Source: Selaginella moellendorffii (lineage: Eukaryota > Streptophyta > Lycopodiopsida > Selaginellales > Selaginellaceae). Taken from it: a stretch of DNA of 64,000 nt. Positions 43,169 to 54,012 of this stretch are shown one piece after another (the stretch's first letter is position 1; every line of letters begins with the position of its first letter). The notes below the pieces were generated by a model. It did not search any database and had not been told where the DNA came from. It worked only from the letters and a program-made list of their open reading frames with translations. The position numbers and the translations under genes were made by a program. Where the stretch lies: the NCBI RefSeq assembly GCF_000143415.4, contig NW_003314295.1, forward strand, positions 62,001-126,000, written 5' to 3'.

Positions 43169-44536
43169 ATGGCTGCCGGGAGTGGCCGCGGCGAGAATGC
43201 GGCAGCGTCGGAGGAGAATCATCGCGCCCTGGTGCCGCGAGCTGCGGAGAATCATGCGAAGATGATGCTTGTGGGCGCCGGCGCGCGATGCTTGTTCTAT
43301 CCCACGCTCTTCTACAATGTTGTTCGCAATAGATTCCAGCCAGAGTTTCGGTGGTGGGATGAGATTGATCAGGTATGGATTTTCCCCCTTTGGACAAACA
43401 CTCGTACTAATTTTTTTTTCGGTTTATTTTTTTTTTTCGATTTTTGCTCCTTGTAGTTTTTGTTGCTGGGTGCTGTCCCATTTCCAAGAGATATACCCCG
43501 GCTTAAGGAAGCTGGTGTTCATGCAGTGGTGACTTTGAACGAATCATACGAGACTTTGGTTCATACTTCCTTGTACAAGGTTTGTGAGAAACAAGAATGG
43601 CTTGAGATCTAAAACTTTGCTGCTTTTGTGTAGAATCAAGGGATCAATCACCTTGCAATTCCGACCAGGGACTATTTATTTGCACCATCTTTCGTTGATC
43701 TTCGCCGGGCAGTGCGATTCATTCATGGTAAGTTTTTATCACAGTTTATCTCCGTTTGGTTTTTGAGTAGATTCCAAATGCGCAGATCACGCACAACTTG
43801 GGATGAGGACTTACGTTCACTGCAAGGCAGGACGAGGACGAAGCACCACTGTTGTGATTTGCTACTTGGTAAAGTTCTCTGTAGCTTTTTTTCTCTCTCT
43901 CTCGATCGAGTTTCTTACTCGTTTCTCTCAGGTGGAGCACAGAGGGATGACTCCTCTCGAGGCTTTGAGTTTCGTGCGCTCCAAACGACCTCGAGTTCTT
44001 CTAGCCGCCTCCCAATGGAAGGTACACGAAAACTTCCGGTTTGATAATTGCCGCGATAGAGCGACACCTCTTTCTCTCTCGCCCTCCAGGCAATCCAGGA
44101 CTACTGTGATCAAGTCATCAAGCCACAGTGCTACATGACTCTGAGCTTCCACACCTCCACATTTTCTCCGGAGCTAGTCGCCACCAGCAGAGAAGCTCCA
44201 TCCAGCACGGTGACGGCTGTGGAGGATTTGGACTTGGACTTGCCAGTGCTGGTTAGCAAGGCAGACCTGGTGGGCTACACGAGCATCGAAGACGCGGGGA
44301 TCATCGGCAACGAGCTGTGGAAAGACATAAGCTTCGTTTGCCGCTTCCGGCTGGCCGCTATACGCAACTTTCGAGCGGCTTCCGCCTGGATCGGCACGCA
44401 TTCCAGAGGGTCAAGCCTGGAAACTTGCAAGAAGATGGCCGCTTCATCGCCATCGCCATCCTCTTCGTCGTCGCCATCGTCACCATCGTCGACTTCGGCG
44501 TATGCTTTGGACGGAGTCGTGGTGCCCGTTTGCTAG
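43169..44536 (+). CDS. PTPMT1-like dual-specificity phosphatase (probable PGP phosphatase)
   Basis: Six exons join in frame. The N-part has KMMLVGAGARCLFYPTLFYN plus VVRNRF and WWDEIDQFLLLGAVPFPRDI, a PTPMT1-type start. Then GVHAVVTLNESYETLV, HLAIPTRDYLFAPS (general-acid Asp in the TRDY loop), DHAQLGMRTYVHCKAGRGRS with catalytic CKAGRGRS, then TTVVICYL, MTPLEALSFVRSKRPRVLLA and QDYCDQVIKPQC. A 130-residue tail ends in a Ser/Pro run. The family in Arabidopsis (At2g35680/PTPMT1) removes phosphate from phosphatidylglycerophosphate in mitochondria for cardiolipin synthesis, and also acts on phosphoinositides. The C-terminal extension is shared with plant members. The start codon is ATG 43169; the frame is open to an upstream TTG only. 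Confidence 0.92.
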
Positions 44537-44867
44537 TCGGGTGGGAAACTGATAAAACCATCGTGTCTGGGATTTTGCCAGGTGGCACTGGTGGGGCCGT
44601 TGAGCCGGGCAGTCAATCGGCGGCCAGTTCTTGTTGTAAAAAGGGGTTTTTTCTTCTTACCGCTGCAGTAAGAAATTCAAATTTTTGTCCCCCATTTTTG
44701 TCGAGGGTTCATTCTCAAACCTTTGCGAGTCGCGCTTCCATCGGCCCGGCGGCGGCGCGTCGATCGGGCAGAGGTTTGAGCGCTTGTAGGTTTGGATCTT
44801 TGCGCGCTGGGCTTGGATCGGCTGTTCGGGCAGGGCATTTTTGTGCTCCTCGATTCGAGCTCTCAAA
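44537..44867. promoter_or_regulatory. Intergenic region upstream of the ADIP-type gene
   Basis: 331 bp between the phosphatase stop and the next ATG. GC-rich; contains the 3' UTR and promoter on the same strand. No gene or repeat seen. Confidence 0.4.
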
Positions 44868-47035
44868 ATGGTATGTTGTTTCCCTTGCTCCTGGGCGCCT
44901 TGGCTGATTTGAGGTGGTTCTATTTGCAGGGTTTCCTGTCTGGGGAAGAAGTGTGAGTGTTTGTGAATGGATGTATCTATGGTTTCTTGATGGACCTTGT
45001 GCATGCAGCGAGCAGCAAGTGTTTGCTACCGTTCACAATCTGGAGCATTGTGTTAAGTACATAAATCAGTCGCTTGTTGCCTATGGATTTCCAGCACCGC
45101 TCGAGCTGGGCTCGCAAAATCCGGTATGGAACATTTACTCTTTCTTTAGCAACTCACCAAGAAAAAATATTTTCAATGGTACAGGTTGCTGTTGCCAGAA
45201 CTTGCAACTGTTTGTTCGCGATACTTCAACAACGGCAGCACGATGTGGAGTTTAGAGAAACAGTCGATGATCAGCGACAAAGGTAAGTTCGCTTACTTAC
45301 GCTTGTTTGTGTCTAAGTAAGTTTTTTCAGGCTTTTATCTGACATTTCCCGGCTTGAGTCCAAAGTCGAGAGGCTCGAAACCAATCTCGCGGCCAAAGAG
45401 AGGGAGCTGTCCGGGATGCTCAGCAAGGTTTGTGTGTGTCTCTCAGTTCTTTGGGAATTATCACTCGTGCTCTCGTAATTACAGGAGCAGAAAATGACTG
45501 CTACTTTTAAAGCACAGCTTGAAAAGCTTCAGCAAGAGCGTGACGAGTTTCAGAGAATGGTAATCGGGACACAGGTATGTGATTTATCGTACAGGTAATA
45601 TATGTTCAATGATGGTCGCCTGCAGCAAATACGAACGCAGCAACTTCACGAGATAAAAAAGAAAGAGAAAGAATTCCTCAAACTTCAGGTAATGCTGATG
45701 CCATCTACTGGCTCAAGGGCCTAAACTCTGGAATTTTCTTAGGAACGACTGAATCAAGTTCTTGCTGACAAGAAAAAAGAATCAAGGTCGGGGATGGAGA
45801 TAATGAGTCTTCTACAGGCATGAATTTATCGCTTCTCTTTAGAGTTTCAATTGCGAAGTTACTGTAAACAGAAAGAAAGCCGTCAGCGTGGTACATGGAG
45901 CAGCAAGAAAGCCGATGGGGATTTCTACAAAATGATAGTAAGTGCCAGCGTAAAAGTATGATAAAAAAAAACTGCCGATGCTTTTGTTACAGGTGGATAC
46001 TTATGAAAGTAAAAAGCAAGAACTCATGACTGAAAATGCGGAGCTGAAGACACTTTTGCGGGCAATGCAGGTCCGTGTCAAAACGCTTTCCTAGTTAATA
46101 TTGAATGCTTAACAGATGGACATGAGAAACTTTTTGAACAATTCACAAACTTCTTGTGACAACGACTTGCCAGATCGTCCAGTAACTCCGCTTGGTGGAC
46201 GCGCGGTAAGCTGGTGCTTCACTTTTTCTATCTAGTTTCACATCGACTTCTCTGCAGGATTTGTTCGATCTTCCCTTTCACATTGCGAAAGACCAGATTG
46301 AGGAGAGTTTGCGCTCGAAAATGGCATCGATCAAGGTACACTTGCAAGCGTTACTTGTTTTTCTACATCGTTTCTCTCTTGATGCAGGAATACATTATTC
46401 AGTTTCAACAGGCTGAGAAGGGGATGCAGCTTGTCAGCGAAGCTACTGAGCGGGAACTTGAGCTGGAGGCGCAACTCGTTGAAGCTCGCAGCATAATCCA
46501 AGAGCAGGTGCATGCTTTCATGATAGGAGTTGTCGTCTGACTGACTATGTTCTATGCAGGCAGCTGCGATGAGCAAACTCTCCGAGTAGGAAACCATCAC
46601 TAGTTTGTTTTAGCAGTGTTACTTATGAGTGCATTCCCTTTGCAGGGGGTATATCGATGAAAATCATGTTGACGAGCTTCAAGGCTATGGATCTGGCTGC
46701 TCTCTCCTCCAAAGAATGTCGCACCAGCTCGACAAGGAGCGCTTGGAAATGGTGCAAGCAAAGGAGCGGCTTCAGGTATGTCCGAAACTACGGTTTTCTT
46801 TCATTTCCTATATGAAAATGACATTTGAGTATGAGCAGGAAGAGCAAGAAGCTTGGAACGTGAAGCTGAGCAAATGGACGTCTGAAATCGAATCGCCTAA
46901 CAAGGTAAGCGACGCAGCGTTCAAGCTTTTCGAGCTCTATCTCAACTTTTCTCACAGGTCCTCAATTGTAATGCGGAGGCGGCCAACAGAAGTCATGGAT
47001 TCTGTGGGGGGCTAACGGAATCGTACGCAGTGTAA
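44868..47035 (+). CDS. ADIP-domain coiled-coil protein (afadin/alpha-actinin-binding-like)
   Basis: More than a dozen small exons. The first codes only MGFLSGEEV (ATG 44868, split by an intron right after the Met codon). Then EQQVFATVHNLEHCVKYINQ, SLVAYGFPAPLELGSQNPVA, VARTCNCLFAILQQRQHDVE and FRETVDDQRQRLLSDISRLE, which match the start of the ADIP/SSX2IP family (N..CV.Y.n..L...G.p...dl). Long heptad-rich stretches follow (SRLESKVERLETNLAAKERE, EQKMTATFKAQLEKLQQERD, VLADKKKESRSG, KKQELMTENAELKTLLRAMQ, EGYIDENHVDELQG), ending GLTESYAV. Animal ADIP anchors actin/adherens junctions and centrosomal satellites; plant relatives are uncharacterised, and a microtubule-organising role is an inference. 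The many phase-matched joins make the model good, but individual exon edges may shift. Confidence 0.78.
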
Positions 47036-47180
47036 ACCAGGAAAGCGAGCATTGGGCTGTGCTGCTCATCGTCAACCTCTGGTTCTCGTGATCAATCAAA
47101 GTTTGGTTTCGAAAGTGGCTCAGTGGAATCGAACCAAGGGTGGGGTGTAGGGCTTTAGATTTCTTCTTGGTTTTGAGGCG

Positions 47181-47595
47181 ATGGCAGCTCCAGGGAAGGC
47201 TTTGCTTACTGCTGGCCTTGCCGCGGTGGGCGGCATTGTCACGCTTTCGCTCATCTCCACCGTCTCACTGCGAGCATTCAAAGCTGTCGTGGATAAAAAC
47301 CGGGTAAGCAGTTTACGGCTCTTCTCGTTTGACGTGGTTTTTTATCATTTCCAGAGAAAGGTTGCACCGCCCTGCCAAGTTTGCAAGGGGAAAGGATTTG
47401 TTCCATGCAAGCTCTGCAAAGGCAGCTCCACCGTTAGCTGGTCGCCATTGTTTGATCCGGTCTTCATCAAGCCTTGCGTCTGCCCAACCTGCGAAGGCAA
47501 CAGGTAGCTACTCGCATCTTGATCGATTTCTTCTCACCATTGCTTTGTCCAGAGTACAACGTTGCCTCAATTGCATTGGCAACGGCTTCGTCTAG
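47181..47595 (+). CDS. Small membrane protein with DnaJ-type cysteine-rich zinc finger
   Basis: Three exons join to about 105 residues. The N-terminus is one hydrophobic segment (GLAAVGGIVTLSLISTVSL). The rest carries CxxCxGxG-like repeats: CQVCKGKG, CKLCKGSS, CPTCEGNR and CLNCIGNG, ending in V-stop at 47595. This is the zinc-binding fold of DnaJ without a J domain. Such small plant proteins (DnaJ/Hsp40 cysteine-rich superfamily, e.g. BSD2/LQY1-like or photosystem assembly factors) often act as thiol/zinc chaperones in plastids; localisation here is not clear. The gene sits between the ADIP gene (145 bp upstream) and the FAD/Rieske gene. Confidence 0.85.
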
Positions 47596-47999
47596 AAATA
47601 CTTTAACTTTGAGCGTGCAGCGTGTGAACAAAAGTGGAAACTTTTTTTTCTTTTTCAGTTTTCTTTCTTTTCCAGTTGGTTTTTTTTTTTTTTTTTCCTT
47701 CTCTTTTGGTAGATCGCTTTACCGCGTTTCGGCTTGCATGCAGAGAACACGTGGCCATCTCTTCTTGAGCCAAATGGTAAGTGCCCGAGGTCTTTATAGT
47801 GTCTTGTTGCGAGTGTTAACTCCCCTCCTTGATTGAATGGGAGCCTGCAGTATTGCATTCTTCTCAACTTTGAGGAGACGGGGCGTTGTTTCGAAGCTCG
47901 GGAGGGCTCCAACGTTTTACGTGGTAAGGAGCCAGTTTCTTCAAACTATTCGTTTCTTCACGGCTGTTCTTCTAGTGAACGCAGAGTAGGATATCATCA
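47596..47999 (+). other. Probable 5' leader of the FAD/Rieske gene, with leader introns
   Basis: 404 bp with long poly-T/TC runs at about 47640-47705. A GTAAGT donor follows an ATG at about 47778, and acceptor/donor pairs flank a 90-bp open segment (about 47850-47920). If spliced, a short upstream ORF would hit a stop just before the real ATG at 48000. This suggests a leader with introns and a possible uORF rather than more coding sequence. Confidence 0.35.
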
Positions 48000-50069
48000 A
48001 TGGCTAAAGAAGCAGCAAGCGCCGAGGCTGTGGCTAATGTCCCCGGCCTCCGGCATACTGTGTGGGATCAGGACCAGCAGCTTCCGAAGTATCCCCGGAT
48101 CGCGAAAGACGAGTCCGCTGATGTTGTGGTCGTGGGTGCTGGTATTGCTGGCATGAATGTTGCCTACAATCTTATCAAGGAGGGGAAGTCTGTTATAGTA
48201 CTGGAAGGAAGGACTAGAGGTTTGTCCCTTTCGTGCTTGTTTTTTTTTTCTTTTCATTTCTTGCATTTTGTCCCTGTGCTTGACGAAGCGTTGTTCAGGT
48301 AGTGGACAAACAGGGAGAACCACGGCTCACATTATGCCCTGGAATGACGACTTCTACTATATGCTAGAGCAGCAGCACGGTGCTCAGGTGGTTAAACATG
48401 TGGCTGAAAGCCATAGAAGTGCGATCGAATGGGTTGCCAACACTGTTCAGGAGGAAAAGCTCGACTGCCACTTCAAGCGCCTGGATGGGTATCTGTTTCC
48501 GTGCAATGAATCCTCTACTGAGCACGATAAGTTACAGAAGGTTCGTGTATATACTGCTACGAGCTAGTTCAAAGCTGACACGGACTTGATGACAGGAGTT
48601 TGAGGCTTGCAAGAAATTCGGGTTTGATAGCGTGGAGCTGGTGGACTTGGGTGGTGATCCTTCGGTCGGCAAGATTCACAAGGCATTGCGATTTCCCGAC
48701 GCAGCCGAGTTTCATCCTCTTATGTAAGCAGTGTTTACAAAGCAGCTTCTATAGTGTTGACGCAGCCTTTTCTTCACAGGTATATAAACGGATTGGCCGA
48801 AGCATTCGTTCGTCGGGGTGGTAAAATTTACGAAATAAGTAGAGTGATGGAGATAGATGGAGGAAGTCAAGTTAAAACAGCGGACGGCGTCAGTGTTAGC
48901 ACCGGAGCTGTGGTTGTGGCAACGAACTCCCCTTTGAACCATGACCTGTTCGTGCACGCACGCCAGGCAGCCAGCCATTCGTATGTTGTAGGCTTGAAAG
49001 TTCCTAAAGGCTCTGTCAGGTATTGTTTTGCTTTTGGTTTTGTCTCATTCCCCAGACACTAGACATTTTTTACTATTTGCTTCAACAGGACAGCCGAGTG
49101 GTGGGATACTGATTCGCCTTATCATTATGTGCGGCTGGAAGAGAAAGATGGCTACGACGTTTTGATTGTTGGCGGTGGTGACACAAGCACTGGAATGAAG
49201 CCTTCCGAGTACAAGGATACTTACGGGGAGCTGGCCAACTGGGCTCGAGCGCGTTGGACGAGCGCTCAAGAAGTTCTTTACACATGGACAGGACAGGCAA
49301 GAAAACAATGTACCACTGGTTTCGATGACTAAATCTTCCCTCGCAATACAGGTCTTTGAACCGGCAGACAAACTGCATCTTATCGGATTGGAGCCTCTGG
49401 AGTCCCTCAAAGGCAGCAATCAGTACATCGTGACAGGTTCGTAGTCGTTCTTATGCTTCTCTCCTTCTCCTTTCTTTCCAAGTTGAGATGTGTGGTATAG
49501 GTGATAGCGGCCAGGGAATGACAGGAGGAACTATCGCGGGGATCCTCATCAGAGACCTCATATTGGGACGGCCGAATCCATGGGCTGCTGTCTATAGTCC
49601 AAAGCGGTTGCTGCCGCTGGACGTGTCGACAATTAAATCTACGGTGGAAGAAGCCAATCACACGTTCCAGGTAGATACACGAGGCTGATTTCACTGTGGC
49701 TAAAATGCTACCATGCAGGGATTGAAAGATACCGTTCCTTTCTTGGGAACGGACAGTGTGGACATCGAAGATCTCCAGACGAGTCACGGAGCTGTGATCC
49801 AGACCGGATTGCACAAAGTTGCTGTTTACAAGGACGGCAATGGAAGAGTTCACCGCCACTCCGGTACGTTTATCTATCGAAAAGAGAATTAAAATTCCTT
49901 CGCCAACTTCGTTTTATCTTTTGTTGCAGCCGTATGCCCACACATGAAGTGCATTGTGAAATGGAATCCTGTCGATAGCACATTCGATTGTCCCTGCCAT
50001 GGATCCATTTTCGACCCTTACGGCAAAGTCATCAACGGCCCAGCAAAGGCCGATCTTTTTGAGATCTGA
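48000..50069 (+). CDS. FAD-dependent oxidoreductase fused to a Rieske [2Fe-2S] domain
   Basis: About nine exons join in frame. After DQQLPKYPRIAK comes a classic dinucleotide-binding strand VVVVGAGIAGMNVAYNLIKE (GxGxxG) with VIVLEGRTRGSGQTGRTTAH, the DAO/glycine-oxidase-type FAD domain. Later parts: FPDAAEFHPLMYINGLAEAF, SVSTGAVVVATNSPLN, VLIVGGGDTSTGMKP and the C-terminal FAD motif YIVTGDSGQGMTGGTIAGIL. A linker leads to a Rieske domain: CPHMKCIVKW and, 16 residues on, CPCHGSIFDPYGKVING, the CxH..CxxH ligand set. DAO-Rieske fusions of this type (Bacillus YhfW-like) are common in bacteria, cyanobacteria and some algae/fungi. The substrate is unknown; it probably oxidises an amine or alcohol and passes electrons to the cluster. 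ATG 48000 gives no obvious transit peptide. Spliceosomal introns show it is a settled nuclear gene. Confidence 0.93.
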
Positions 50070-50125
50070 GAGGTGGAACGAGAAAGCTTTCGTTTAATGG
50101 AAAAAGAGATTCTCGTTTTCGCATA

Positions 50126-52429
50126 TTAGTTGTTCCCTGTCCTTTCTTCCATCCTTCGGTCCCAGTCGGCAGCATCATAACTTTGCTCTAGCAAATCCTT
50201 CTCGGTTGTGTAAACAATGCGGTCCTTCCCTATGATTGTTCTTTCGGCTTGCCGCCGCGCACTGCGTAGCTGTTTACAGTGGAAAGGACATGGTGAATGA
50301 GAGCACTCAGCGAAGTTTAGGAAAGGATACCTTCTCGCGCAAGGTCGCGTCAGGAGCTCTCAGGCGCAGCGCTCTCTCCTTTCTCGCCAGGTTACGCCCC
50401 TCGATCTTGGTGTTTTTCTGTTGGACTTGAAACCACCGGAAGATCGGGATCGCGAAGAAGGCTACCGTGTAGGCCTGTTCAGCTGCGTGTTGGATGGAAG
50501 CAAAATACTGTTTCTATATTACCTGTAGCACTGGGAATGCATTTGAAACGAACTGGAGGAGCCCTCCCATTTGAGCAGTGATGGCAGCGTCCCTGGAAAG
50601 ACAAAGTTGGCGAGTTAAAATTCGAAGAGTTTACACATTAACTGAAACTGTACTTTAACAAGCTACCCAGTGTCAAGACTCCGAGTAGATTGAACGCTCC
50701 TAGCGCAACAACAAGAGTTTGGTCTGTTTGCTTGGCTCGGCTGTGTAAAGAAAAAAAGAAAAAAGAAACACTTAGACAAGAGATGAGATACAACAACACA
50801 CACCTGAAAGGAAGAGGAGCTTCTTGGAGATACTGGAGCCTGTCACCGTTGTGACTTTTCCAAGCTTGATTGGCTGCAGTGCGTTGCAAAGATGGGAAGC
50901 GATACACGATGTTTCCCTGCAAGGAGTGACGTTGCTAAAACGACGCAGAATATCAGAAAGCTTACTCTAGCATCGACTTCAGGTTGGCCATCGAATCGTA
51001 AGAGAACTGGCAAAACAAACGACTCATCGTCCTGCCAAACCAAAACAGAATAAAAAAGAGAAAACAGAATAAAAAGCGTTGAAAACAAAACAGCGTACCT
51101 TGTTGTTTTCATCCAAGGCCGAGACATCTAAGTAAGGTGCAAGCTCTTCTGCAGTTACCACGCCACCTTTAGCAGCAATTTCTTCTCCAATCTGGAGATG
51201 CAAAACGTAATCTACTTTAGAACAAAAAACGACTCATAGCACCCTCAAATACGGACATTTAAGAGTTTCTAGAAGTGACTCTTACCGCCTGCCACCGAAC
51301 TTCGTCCAGTCCTTCATTGGGATCAGGGTCTCCAAATACGAACGAGAACACCTGCAAAAGAAACAAAAGAGAAAACGTTAGCAACGATTTCGATCTCTAA
51401 AGGTATGCCACGCACAGATTCAAGGAAATTCATGCCCTCTGTTCTTTTCTTCCTCCTTCTATAATAGTAAGGGTCCCAATACCTGCAGAGTTAGTTAGCT
51501 CTCTCTTCCTTGCAAAATCGCGACTACCAAAACAAGTCGAATGGACTGACGTAAAATGAGAATCCACTTCCGCGTGAGCTATAGCCACCTCGATTATTTC
51601 GATTGTCATCTTCACTGCAGACGATTTTCACTCCAAACATTTCAGAACAATCGTATCAAAAGGAGAAAACAAGAATAAACAACACCAACCTCCGCGCAGA
51701 CGAAAGCAGCACAAAGATCGATGTGTAAACAATCACCAGAGATGCAATAAGTGTCGTTCCAAACGAGACGCGTATCAAGTACTCCGCTCCAGCCTACCAA
51801 GAGCCAGTTAAAAGTCTTGTAGAAAACCAAAGGAAATCACACACACCTTAAGTTTGCTCAAGGCTGGTTCGATCTTGAGCCGGAAAGATTTCGCCAGCAA
51901 ATTCGATCTATAGTCCTTGGAAAACACGTAAAGCACGTCTCCTTCGTCCGAGACCTGGCACAGTGGCAGCACGCAAAGTGAGAAAAAAAAAAATTCAAGA
52001 TCATCCATGATCCTACAAACAAACCTCTAGAAATCCTCCAGTATCAGCAGCGAGAGCTTGCAAAGCGCTCTGAGCCTCGCTAACTTTGAGCCCGGCATTG
52101 GTCGCAACATCACCGACTGTCACTCGTCCACCCAGCGTATCAATCGCTTTCATGGTCCTCTCCCTCACCGATGGAGCCAACCTATCAGTCTCGATTTGCT
52201 CTCCAATCCGGAGGCCCGAGCCGGCCGCTCTACATTCCAGCCGAATCCTCCGAAACAAGCTCGTTCCAAGCTCGCCTCTCCTCCGGCCTCCAATGATCAC
52301 CACACCCAAAACATCCCCTCCTCCTCCTCCATTCGCTGCTCTAGCCACCGGCGTCTTGTTCCTGGAATGGACTGCGTAATCCACGCATCCCTTGCACGAG
52401 ACGAGGTAGCCGCATTGAATTGCCGCCAT
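50126..52429 (-). CDS. At5g03900-type plastid protein (uncharacterised membrane protein)
   Basis: About eleven exons join from ATG 52429 to TAA 50126. The N-terminus (about 75 residues, Cys/Arg/Gly-rich) looks like a chloroplast transit peptide. Then RLAPSVRERTMKAIDTLGGR plus VTVGDVATNAGLKVSEAQSA (a winged-helix-like domain), VLYVFSKDYRSNLLAKSFRL, a transmembrane segment (FGTTLIASLVIVYTSIFVLL), FVFGDPDPNEGLDEVRWQ, IGEEIAAKGGVVTAEELAPY, IVYRFPSLQRTA, TLVVALGAFNLLGVLTLGSL, LLQFVSNAFPVLQAYTVAFF plus AIPIFRWF, and the tail RIVYTTEKDLLEQSYDAADW. The same order occurs in Arabidopsis At5g03900 ('iron-sulphur cluster biosynthesis family protein', plastid envelope); no Fe-S ligand set is obvious, so that name is doubtful. 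The stop lies 56 bp from the convergent FAD/Rieske stop. Confidence 0.85.
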
Positions 52430-52599
52430 GGCGAGCGGTCGATCATCCCATTCCTGGCAGCGCGCTACCTAGCTAAGAGCTCTTACCTCCGGCGCGAGCG
52501 CTCCACAGCCAGAGCCAAAATATTTTCTCTCTTAGGGCTTTCTAGTGGCTATGATTTTGCCGCATATGAGCCGTTGGATTGGTGTTCGTGGTTCCAGCC

Positions 52600-54012
52600 A
52601 TGGCCAAGCACGTCATTGTGACTGGAGGAAACAGCGGTGAGATGGAAGAGTTTCTTCTCGCGAGAGTTCCTTGGCGTGACAATGTGCTTCTTCTCTCCAG
52701 GGATTGGCAAAGCCACGGCATTGGAGCTTGCGAAGAGGGGAATGGCGATAACACTTGGTTTGGTTCTTTTGAAGTATCCACGCGATCTTCTCGAGTTTTT
52801 ACTCTTTCGTGCTCTTGGGCAGCTTGCCGGAATGTGGAGTCGGGCAGTAACGCTGTGAGGGAGCTCATCTCCTTGACGGGAAATCAGTCGATCAGGTAGA
52901 GGTGTTAAGATAAGGAGATTAGAATTCATGGTCGTGACTCCATCGACTTTAAGATCCATGCAATGTGATCTTGCATCGTTTCGTTCCATACGGAAGTTTG
53001 TAGACGAGTACAGACGAGCAGGGTATCCTCTACACGTCCTGGTACGTTTGGAGATCTTTGTAAAACCTCTGGATATGGAGACACTGGCAGATAAACAACG
53101 CTGGAGTCATGGCATGTCCACTGGACTTCACGCGAGATGGTTTTGAGATGCAGTTTGGGGTAAGCCCAAACTTCTCGATCCAAGGAAGCTGAAAGAAACA
53201 AATTTCTGGCAAGACCAATCACTTGGGCCATTTTCTCCTGACGATCCTACTTATGGAGCTTCTTCATTCGAGCGCAACAAAACTGAGGTACAGTACGTGC
53301 GTTCGTTAAAGTGTTCTAGGTAACCAAAATCACATTTTTGACAGGAAAACGTCAAGAGTCGTGGTCCTTGCCTCCGAGGCCGAGAGGATCGGACAGCTCG
53401 ACTTTGAGGATCTGAATTTCTCTAATAAGAGAGGTACTATAGCTCTTATCGATTTGTTTAAAAACTTCTCCATATCAGTTTACAATCCGTGGCTAGCATA
53501 CGCCCAATCCAAACTCGCAAACTGCCTCTTTAGCCTCGAGCTCAGCCGACAATGCGAGTCTCTCAACCTTCCAATCACATGTAACTCTATCCACCCGGGC
53601 ATCGTGGACACCAAGGTTCGATTTTTTAAAATCTTTGCAAGCGATTTGAGATATCACGTATGAGATCCTTGGCAGCTCATCAGGCATGTTTTTCCTGGAG
53701 CCATGGCTGACACTTCGGAAGGCAAAGTGCGTTCCATCTTGCGCAAACTGATTGGTCTTCGAGTAAGTAGAAAAAGATCTCTCTTTGGTGTGTTTTACGA
53801 GCATTTCTTTTTGTCTTTCGCCGCAGTCTCCACTTGAAGGTGCTCAAACGGCGATACACCTCGCAACCTCGGACGAAGTCGAATTTGTCACGGGCCAGTA
53901 CTTCAAGAACTGCTGCGTTGCAAAGCCGAGCTCCCAGGCCATGGATAAGACTATCGCTCGAAAGCTGTGGCAAGTTTGCGAGGAGCTCACCGGTGATAAG
54001 CTCAATGTGTAA
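52600..54012 (+). CDS. Short-chain dehydrogenase/reductase (RDH/TIC32/WWOX-like)
   Basis: About nine exons join in frame. Motifs of a classical SDR: TGGNSGIGKATALELAKRGM (TGxxxGxG cofactor loop, split by an intron), ACRN (Arg after the second strand, suggesting NADP(H)), CDLASFRSIRKFVDEY, INNAGVMACPLDFTRDGFEM (NNAG), TNHLGHFLLTILLMELL, RVVVLASEAERIG (catalytic Ser position), YAQSKLANCLFSLELS (catalytic YxxxK), NSIHPGIVDTK, and the C-terminal part SPLEGAQTAIHLATS plus VTGQYFKNCC. The size (about 320 residues) fits the retinol-dehydrogenase-like group that includes plant TIC32 and animal RDH11-14. The substrate cannot be told. It is divergent to the plastid protein gene, with 170 bp between start codons. 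Confidence 0.93.
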
